Below, piece by piece: positions 58,956-64,000 of a stretch of 64,000 bases of DNA; within the stretch, counting starts at the first letter, position 1; the number at the start of each line of letters is the position of its first letter. The position numbers and the translations under genes were made by a program. The notes beneath the pieces are model-generated. The model did not search any database, had not been told where the DNA came from, and saw only the letters and a list, made by a program, of their open reading frames with translations. Origin of the DNA: Priestia megaterium (GTDB lineage Bacteria; Bacillota; Bacilli; Bacillales; Bacillaceae_H); NCBI RefSeq assembly GCF_009497655.1, contig NZ_CP023317.1, positions 2,199,501-2,263,500 of the forward strand, read 5' to 3'.

Positions 58956-59933
58956 ATGAACCACTTAAAAGGAATACACCACGTAACGGCTATTACGAGC
59001 AGCGCAGAAAAGAATTATGAATTTTTCACCTATGTGTTAGGCATGCGCTTAGTAAAAAAAACGGTCAATCAAGATGATATTCAAACGTATCATTTGTTTT
59101 TCGCAGATGATAAAGGCAGTGCCGGAACGGACATGACTTTTTTTGATTTTCCAGGAATTCCAAAAGGTTCTCACGGAACAAATGAAATTTCAAAAACATC
59201 TTTCCGCGTTCCAAATGATGAGGCTTTAGACTATTGGGTAAAGCGCTTTGATCGCTTAGAAGTGAAGCATACGGGGATTCAAGAGCTATTTGGGAAAAAG
59301 ACGCTTTCGTTTGTTGATTTTGATGATCAGCAGTATCAGTTAATTTCCGATGAAGGAAATCAAGGAGTTGAATCAGGCACTCCTTGGCAAAAAGGTCCTG
59401 TACCTCTTCAATACGCTATTACGGGACTCGGTCCTATCTTTATTCGTATCGCCGAGTTTAATTACTTTAAAGAAATGATGGAAAAAGTCCTTTTATTTAA
59501 AGAGATTGCTCAAGAAGGAAATCTCCATCTATTTGAAGTAGGAGAAGGGGGAAACGGTGCGCAAGTAGTAGTCGAACACAACGAAAAACTTCCGCAGGCT
59601 CAGCAAGGTTTTGGAACGGTTCATCACGTTGCTTTTCGCGTAGAAAATCGACAGGCTCTTGAAGAATGGATTAACCGAATGCCAAGCTTCGGTTTCCATA
59701 CGTCTGGTTATGTGAATCGTCACTTCTTTGAATCGTTGTATGCAAGAGTGGCTCCGCAAATTTTATTTGAATTTGCGACAGATGGACCAGGATTTATGGG
59801 AGATGAACCTTACGAAACGCTCGGAGAAAAATTATCACTTCCTCCATTTTTAGAGCCAAAACGTGCAGAAATTGAGAAGCTCGTGCGTCCGATTGATACA
59901 GTAAGAAGTACAAAAGAGTTTGTGAAAGAATAG
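58956..59933 (+). CDS. mhqO: Ring-cleaving dioxygenase, MhqO-like (VOC fold)
   Basis: 325 residues, two VOC modules. Metal ligands are visible as GIHHVTAITS (His), TVHHVAFRV (His) and ILFEFATDGPGF (Glu). MhqA/MhqO/MhqE-type dioxygenases cleave hydroquinones and protect against quinone and catechol stress; they are controlled by the MarR-type repressor MhqR. The ATG at 58956 follows CCGGAGG. No regulator gene is adjacent, but the operator over its promoter indicates MhqR-family control from elsewhere. Confidence 0.88.
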   Translation: MNHLKGIHHVTAITSSAEKNYEFFTYVLGMRLVKKTVNQDDIQTYHLFFADDKGSAGTDMTFFDFPGIPKGSHGTNEISKTSFRVPNDEALDYWVKRFDRLEVKHTGIQELFGKKTLSFVDFDDQQYQLISDEGNQGVESGTPWQKGPVPLQYAITGLGPIFIRIAEFNYFKEMMEKVLLFKEIAQEGNLHLFEVGEGGNGAQVVVEHNEKLPQAQQGFGTVHHVAFRVENRQALEEWINRMPSFGFHTSGYVNRHFFESLYARVAPQILFEFATDGPGFMGDEPYETLGEKLSLPPFLEPKRAEIEKLVRPIDTVRSTKEFVKE

Positions 59934-59936
59934 TAC

Positions 59937-59973
59937 ACAAAAAACGCTCAAATAGCTATTTGAGTGTTTTTTG
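59937..59973 (+). terminator. Terminator of the dioxygenase gene
   Basis: CAAAAAACGCTCAAATA-GC-TATTTGAG-GTTTTTTG, about 16 pairs. Confidence 0.85.
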
Positions 59974-60031
59974 ATGTTTTCTACTTTTACATATATCTGT
60001 CGCGAATGTTTACTTGAACAATGCCAATGTT

Positions 60032-60550
60032 CTACAAGGAAGGAGTAGGAGTGGGTTGTGCATAGCCTTCCTTATATTTTTCATCGATGTCTTTGCGAAT
60101 ATCTTTTATTGATTTGCCTCGGTTATAGTCGAGCATAGCTTTAGCTGCAATTTCTATACACAATCCGCATTTTGTTCCATGATCATCCCAGACAACTGCT
60201 CCATTTCTTTTGTTTTTAAAAATAAAGCAGTCATAGCTATTTTTGTGATTCGCTTCCATGCCACATCCACAGTAGCAAGGGATTTTTTCAAGTAGTTCAC
60301 GATTTTTAGCAACGGATAGATAAACTAGCTTCATGTCTTTAGGCTGGTTCTTCAAAAACTGTGGTAAAACATCTGCTCCTGGAGTCTCTTCGCGAATATC
60401 AGCAACTGCAGCTTTATGATGTTCATGACCTGAATGTGCAGAAGAGTTTGTAGCAGAAGAAGTTGTTGTATTGTTTGAGCAAGCTGATAATCCAATACTT
60501 GTAGCGAGAAGCCCCAACAAAATAATTGATTTTTTCAATACAATTAACAT
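60032..60550 (-). CDS. PCYCGC-motif lipoprotein
   Basis: 172 residues. Lipoprotein signal peptide (KKSIILLGLLATSIGLSAC) with a lipobox Cys, then a His-rich linker (SAHSGHEHHKAA) and the core IPCYCGCGMEANHKNSYDCF followed by HGTKCGLCIEIA. The Cys/His content suggests metal or haem binding outside the membrane. The PCYCGC family is known from Bacilli but has no defined function. The ATG at 60550 sits against AAAGGATG; a TTG at 60538 is the alternative start. Confidence 0.78.
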   Translation of the reverse strand: MLIVLKKSIILLGLLATSIGLSACSNNTTTSSATNSSAHSGHEHHKAAVADIREETPGADVLPQFLKNQPKDMKLVYLSVAKNRELLEKIPCYCGCGMEANHKNSYDCFIFKNKRNGAVVWDDHGTKCGLCIEIAAKAMLDYNRGKSIKDIRKDIDEKYKEGYAQPTPTPSL

Positions 60551-60772
60551 CCTTTCATGTCAAAATAAATGATAGTTTCATCATACACGGCAGTTTATCT
60601 ATGTAGATAATCAAATACCTGCTTGTTTATATCTAATTCTCTATAAGTATGCAGAGCGGTTATCGTGTATGATAGAGATGGACGAGGAAAAAACATGAAG
60701 CATGAATTTCTCATAAGGTGCGTTTTGTAAGTGATTGTACAGAAGGAGAAAGTGAACGGAGGTTAAACAGTA

Positions 60773-61627
60773 GTGAGTGAACAAAATCAACGTCTTTTTG
60801 AATATATTTTAGAGAATTCAGCCTCTATCAGTGAAGAATGGCTGCACCAAAGAAGTAATATTAAAGGATCGATTTACTCAAAGGACGCAGACGCATCAGT
60901 TGAGAAAAAGCTGCGCGAGCAGCATCGTTATACGATCGAAACAATTGCGAGCGGCTTTCTTGACGATCAAGAGATTTTTAAACAACGTATGATGAAATGG
61001 ACGACGGAAGTAGTAAACAGCAGAATTAAATTTGATACGCCGATTTACGAAGTGGTAGAAGCGCTAAGCAAAACAAGAAAAATTATTTGGACATATGTCA
61101 AAACATATAGCCTGATACATTCATCTATTACAAAAGAAGATATACTGTCTTGGAGTGAAGTTTATCATACAACATTTGATAAACTCATTAATGAATTTTC
61201 CGAACAGTATTATAAAATCACAAGGCAAAAAATAAGTCTTCAGCAAGAGCTAATCGACGAAACGAGTTTTCCTGTTATTCCAATTGTAGACCACATCGCG
61301 GTCTTGCCTTTGGTAGGGCTTATTGATGAAATCAAAGGTGATTCCATTATCGAGGTTGTTCCAAAAAGGTGTGCAGAAAAACATATAAGGCATTTAGTCA
61401 TTGACTTATCGGGTGTAAATTATGTAGATACGTATGTCGCTCACAAATTTTTTGATTTGATTAACATTTTGCAGCTGCTAGGCATCCATGCGATTATGTC
61501 AGGAGTGAGTCCTGACATGGCTCAGACGGCTGTTAATGTAGGAATCAGTTTTAATAAAATTGAAACGTTCGGACATTTAAAACAAGCGCTCTCTTCGCTT
61601 GGTGTAAAGAAAAAAGAAGAGGAATAA
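60773..61627 (+). CDS. RsbR-family stressosome protein (STAS domain)
   Basis: 284 residues from a GTG start. The N-terminal ~150 residues form a globin-like helical sensor; the C-terminal STAS domain has LVIDLSGVNYVDTYVAHKFF and AIMSGVSPDMAQTAVNVGI, which include the two threonine sites phosphorylated by RsbT in RsbR proteins. RsbR paralogues co-assemble with RsbS into the stressosome that triggers SigB. No rsbS/rsbT lie here, so this is an orphan sensor subunit, like RsbRB-RD of B. subtilis. Confidence 0.85.
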   Translation: MSEQNQRLFEYILENSASISEEWLHQRSNIKGSIYSKDADASVEKKLREQHRYTIETIASGFLDDQEIFKQRMMKWTTEVVNSRIKFDTPIYEVVEALSKTRKIIWTYVKTYSLIHSSITKEDILSWSEVYHTTFDKLINEFSEQYYKITRQKISLQQELIDETSFPVIPIVDHIAVLPLVGLIDEIKGDSIIEVVPKRCAEKHIRHLVIDLSGVNYVDTYVAHKFFDLINILQLLGIHAIMSGVSPDMAQTAVNVGISFNKIETFGHLKQALSSLGVKKKEEE

Positions 61628-61647
61628 AGTATAGAAATGCTAGATCG

Positions 61648-61691
61648 AAACGGAACTGTTTGAGACCTTTACTTTCAGTTCCGTTTTTTTG
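61648..61691 (+). terminator. Terminator of the RsbR-like gene
   Basis: AAACGGAACTG / CAGTTCCGTTT with a 17-nt loop and T7. The rest of 61628-61948 is AT-rich spacer with the ribosome site of the next gene; I see no other element. Confidence 0.8.
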
Positions 61692-61948
61692 TTTGTCTAT
61701 ATTCTGTATATGAAAATATGAAATAATATTCTGCTGCATTCAAAATTTTGTAAGCATGTCTTACAAACTCCTTTTCATATGGGGACAAATGGAAGATACT
61801 AAGGAGCAAACAAACGGCGGTTTTCTATGACAAACGTCTCGTTTAGCTCAAGAATGGAGGTGTAAAGAGAAGAATAAGAGAAGTACATAATGAGATAGTT
61901 AAAGCCTTAGATAAGTACTGATAAGCCGTGTGATTAAGGAGGAGTTCT

Positions 61949-62149
61949 ATGAAAAAAATTTATCTTCTTTGCCTGCTTCCGTTTGTAGGAATATTAGGTT
62001 CATTGCCTTTTGTTAACAAAGTGACGCCGTTTATTTTAGGGATGCCTTTTTTTCTTTTTTGGATTGTTATGTGGGTAATCCTTACATCTTTTATTATGGG
62101 TATTGTGTACAAGCTCGATCCTGCTGTTAAAGGAGGAGATAAACAATGA
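61949..62149 (+). CDS. yhjC: DUF3311 small membrane protein (YhjC-like)
   Basis: 66 residues with two hydrophobic helices, the usual DUF3311 size and pattern (LCLLPFVGILGSLPFVNKV, then FLFWIVMWVILTSFIMG). DUF3311 proteins are always paired with a sodium:solute symporter; here the symporter begins four bases before its end. B. subtilis has the same pair as YhjC-YhjB. It is presumably an accessory subunit. Confidence 0.85.
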   Translation: MKKIYLLCLLPFVGILGSLPFVNKVTPFILGMPFFLFWIVMWVILTSFIMGIVYKLDPAVKGGDKQ

Positions 62150-63639
62150 ATACCGCACTGATTATTATTTTCGGTTTTTTACTTTTAGCTATTTATCTTG
62201 GAATTCGAGCTACGCGGGGCAAAAAAATGGATTTAGAACAGTGGAGCGTAGGGGGCAGAGGTTTTGGAACTATTTTTGTCTTCTTTTTGATGGCGGGTGA
62301 AATCTATACTACTTTTACGTTTCTAGGTGGAAGCGCTTGGGCATATGGGAAAGGAGGGCCGGCGTTTTATATTTTAGCCTATATTTCTTTAGCGTACGTG
62401 TTAGGGTATTGGATTGGTCCGCAAATATGGCGATATGCGAAGCAGCATAAGCTTATGTCTCAGCCGGATTTTTTTGTTTCAAAATACAAAAGTCCGTTTC
62501 TTGGTATCGTTGTTTCATGTGCAGGGGTGCTGGCAATTGTTCCTTATATTATTTTACAATTCAAAGGCCTAGGTATTATTGTATCTGAAGCTTCTTATGG
62601 CTCTATCTCTTCAACTGCAGCCATTTGGATTGGAGCCATATCATTAACGGTTTACTTAATGATATCAGGCATACATGGTTCTGCTTGGACGGCTATTGTG
62701 AAAGATATTATGATTTTTATTGTTGTCTTATTTTTAGGAATATATATGCCGTTTCATTACTACGGAGGCTTACAGCCAATGTTTGAGGCTGTGCATCAAG
62801 CAAATCCAACGTTTCTTACTCTTCCCAAGACAGGTCTCAGTATTTCGTGGTTTATTTCTACAGTCATGCTGACCGTATTAGGATTTTACATGTGGCCGCA
62901 TACGTTTAATGCAACGTATTCAGCTGAAAACGAGAATGTATTTAGAAAGAATTCTATTATAAGTCCTATTTATACGTTAATGCTGCTTTTTGTCTTTTTT
63001 GTAGGGTTTACTGCTCTTATGCAGGTACCTGGACTACAAGGCGCAGAAGCGGACTTGTCACTGCTTCGTCTTTCCATTCAAACATTTGACCCGTGGATTG
63101 TCGGCTTTATCGGCGCAGCTGGTTTATTAACAGCGCTTGTGCCTGGATCGATGCTCTTGATGGCAGCTTCTACGTCACTATCTAAAAACGTTTACGGCGT
63201 GCTTGTTCCCTCAGCGACGGGCAAACAAATTTCGATACTGGCTAAATGCTTCGTACCAGTCATTGCGCTTGTTTCAGTCTATTTTACAATTCATGGAGGG
63301 AATACAATTGTAACGCTTTTACTAATGGGCTACAGCATTGTGACGCAGCTGTTTCCTGCTTTTATTTTTAGTTTAATGAAAAACAATATCGTGACTAAAT
63401 ACGGGGCGTGTGCAGGTATTGTTGCCGGCATTGCGTCTGTGATGTATATAACGATTACTGAAACAACGCTTGGCACGTTGTTTCCTGCGTTGCCACAAAT
63501 CATTAAAGATACAAATGTCGGCGTCATTTCTTTATTTATTAATTTAGTTGTATTAATGGTGGTTAGTTTAGCAACAAAAAAAATCGCCTCACAGCCGCAT
63601 TTTGAAAGCGGGGCAGTAGATGGCAAACAGATTTTATGA
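62146..63639 (+). CDS. yhjB: Sodium:solute symporter (SSS family, YhjB-like)
   Basis: 497 residues, about thirteen transmembrane helices. SSS features: VFFLMAGEIYTTFTFLGGSAW near the N-terminus, and the ATAIVSGIHG-like MISGIHGSAWTAIVKD stretch. The start overlaps the DUF3311 gene (ATGA). The transported solute, probably an organic acid or amino acid, cannot be deduced. Confidence 0.88.
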   Translation: MNTALIIIFGFLLLAIYLGIRATRGKKMDLEQWSVGGRGFGTIFVFFLMAGEIYTTFTFLGGSAWAYGKGGPAFYILAYISLAYVLGYWIGPQIWRYAKQHKLMSQPDFFVSKYKSPFLGIVVSCAGVLAIVPYIILQFKGLGIIVSEASYGSISSTAAIWIGAISLTVYLMISGIHGSAWTAIVKDIMIFIVVLFLGIYMPFHYYGGLQPMFEAVHQANPTFLTLPKTGLSISWFISTVMLTVLGFYMWPHTFNATYSAENENVFRKNSIISPIYTLMLLFVFFVGFTALMQVPGLQGAEADLSLLRLSIQTFDPWIVGFIGAAGLLTALVPGSMLLMAASTSLSKNVYGVLVPSATGKQISILAKCFVPVIALVSVYFTIHGGNTIVTLLLMGYSIVTQLFPAFIFSLMKNNIVTKYGACAGIVAGIASVMYITITETTLGTLFPALPQIIKDTNVGVISLFINLVVLMVVSLATKKIASQPHFESGAVDGKQIL

Positions 63640-63796
63640 AAATCTTTTTCCAATTGCGTTTTAAGAACATCATGAAGGGTATAAAAGTAGTGCATCACCA
63701 AAATGTTCAATATGGCTGCAAGACGTAAGCAGCCTTCTCGATAAAATGTAACGATTGCGTTGTTTTTAAACATAGGTAACGAGTGTGAAAAGCAAC

Positions 63797-63830
63797 AAGA
63801 CGTATGCCACAAGCGGTGTACGTCTTTTCT
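63797..63830 (+). terminator. Possible terminator of the symporter operon
   Basis: AAGACGTA / TACGTCTT stem with a 14-nt loop and TTTTC, ~160 bases after the symporter stop. Confidence 0.6.
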
Positions 63831-63865
63831 ATGAAAGATATTCACCTAAAAAAGGAGATGATAAC

Positions 63866-64000
63866 ATGACATCTGAAAAAGCATTTGAGCAAAAGAAAGA
63901 TCTTTTAATGAATCAAATTATTGAATCGGGTTACTTTAAAGCAGAAGACGGGAGACATTTGTACGAATTGAATTTAAGTGAACTAGAACAAACGCATCAC
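63866..64000 (+). CDS. FbpA-like (Fur-regulated basic protein family), 3' end missing
   Basis: 45 codons are visible and the frame is open at the right edge. The ATG follows AAAGGAG. The visible part, KKDLLMNQIIESGYFKAEDG and HLYELNLSELEQ, matches the short FbpA family of Bacilli, whose B. subtilis members are Fur-controlled. No clear Fur box is seen in the ~220 bases upstream. Confidence 0.65.
   Translation, partial: MTSEKAFEQKKDLLMNQIIESGYFKAEDGRHLYELNLSELEQTHH

Overview
The window reads as one stretch of chromosome from a low-GC, endospore-forming Firmicute of the Bacillus type, most likely Priestia (Bacillus) megaterium or a close relative. The signs are a small alpha/beta acid-soluble spore protein, DUF3231 and coat-like proteins, YdjO, YflT, YhjB/YhjC, Ohr/OhrR, DinB and MenA-type genes, strong purine-rich ribosome binding sites and many hairpin+T-tract terminators. 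The species is inferred from gene style. I saw no tRNA, rRNA or CRISPR array.

Bases 1-6.1 kb hold the end of a FUSC-type membrane protein, small hypothetical and stress genes, a remnant of a second DUF3231 gene, and recQ. Bases 6.2-11.8 kb form a guanidino-compound catabolic module: a PAS/AAA+/HTH sigma-54 activator, three palindromic upstream sites, a textbook -24/-12 promoter, then a ureohydrolase, an aldehyde dehydrogenase and an NCS1 permease. A decayed piece of a second aldehyde dehydrogenase gene follows. Bases 11.9-22.6 kb carry a Suv3-like helicase, menA, an AlaX-type editing protein, a YhgE/Pip protein, an MFS transporter and a CysL-like regulator, with two copies of a structured ~130-bp repeat core. 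Bases 22.9-26.7 kb are a GntR - ABC ATPase - permease - ECF sigma operon with a palindrome over its start point. Bases 26.8-33.3 kb hold DedA, dinB (LexA-like box), ohr/ohrR, YdjO, an MBL-fold protein, a GNAT acetyltransferase and a LysM-3D wall protein with a WalR-type box.

Bases 33.5-40.9 kb are the most unusual region. An Upf1-like helicase with zinc ribbons is followed by a stand-alone B12-binding protein carrying the complete W-x9-EH and ExHxxG signatures of CarH/LitR light sensors. Next comes a small PAS-like protein ending in a histidine-kinase-like helical hairpin without an ATPase domain. Convergent and overlapping is a 1186-residue CheB-CheR-coiled-coil-PAS-histidine kinase whose H-box resembles the sporulation kinases. 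I propose this as a candidate light/cobalamin-responsive signalling module.

Bases 41.3-44.8 kb hold a complete proline operon (P5C reductase, glutamate 5-kinase, gamma-glutamyl phosphate reductase) in the order of osmostress proHJA operons. Bases 45-53.8 kb are mostly ordinary: a second YdjO with a long leader, glyoxalase-fold and RraA-like proteins, a DUF2653 pair, an MMPL exporter, a DDAH-family hydrolase, an SASP, YihY/BrkB and an esterase. Bases 53.9-56.3 kb form a small AT-rich island of short orphan genes, a broken phage-type HNH endonuclease and a frameshifted lipoprotein. Bases 56.3-64 kb hold an XRE-TPR regulator, a Tyr/Pro-rich small protein, a PIN-domain toxin candidate with an unknown partner, an MhqO-like dioxygenase behind a perfect 18-bp palindrome, a PCYCGC lipoprotein, an RsbR paralogue, a DUF3311/solute-symporter pair and the start of an FbpA-like gene.
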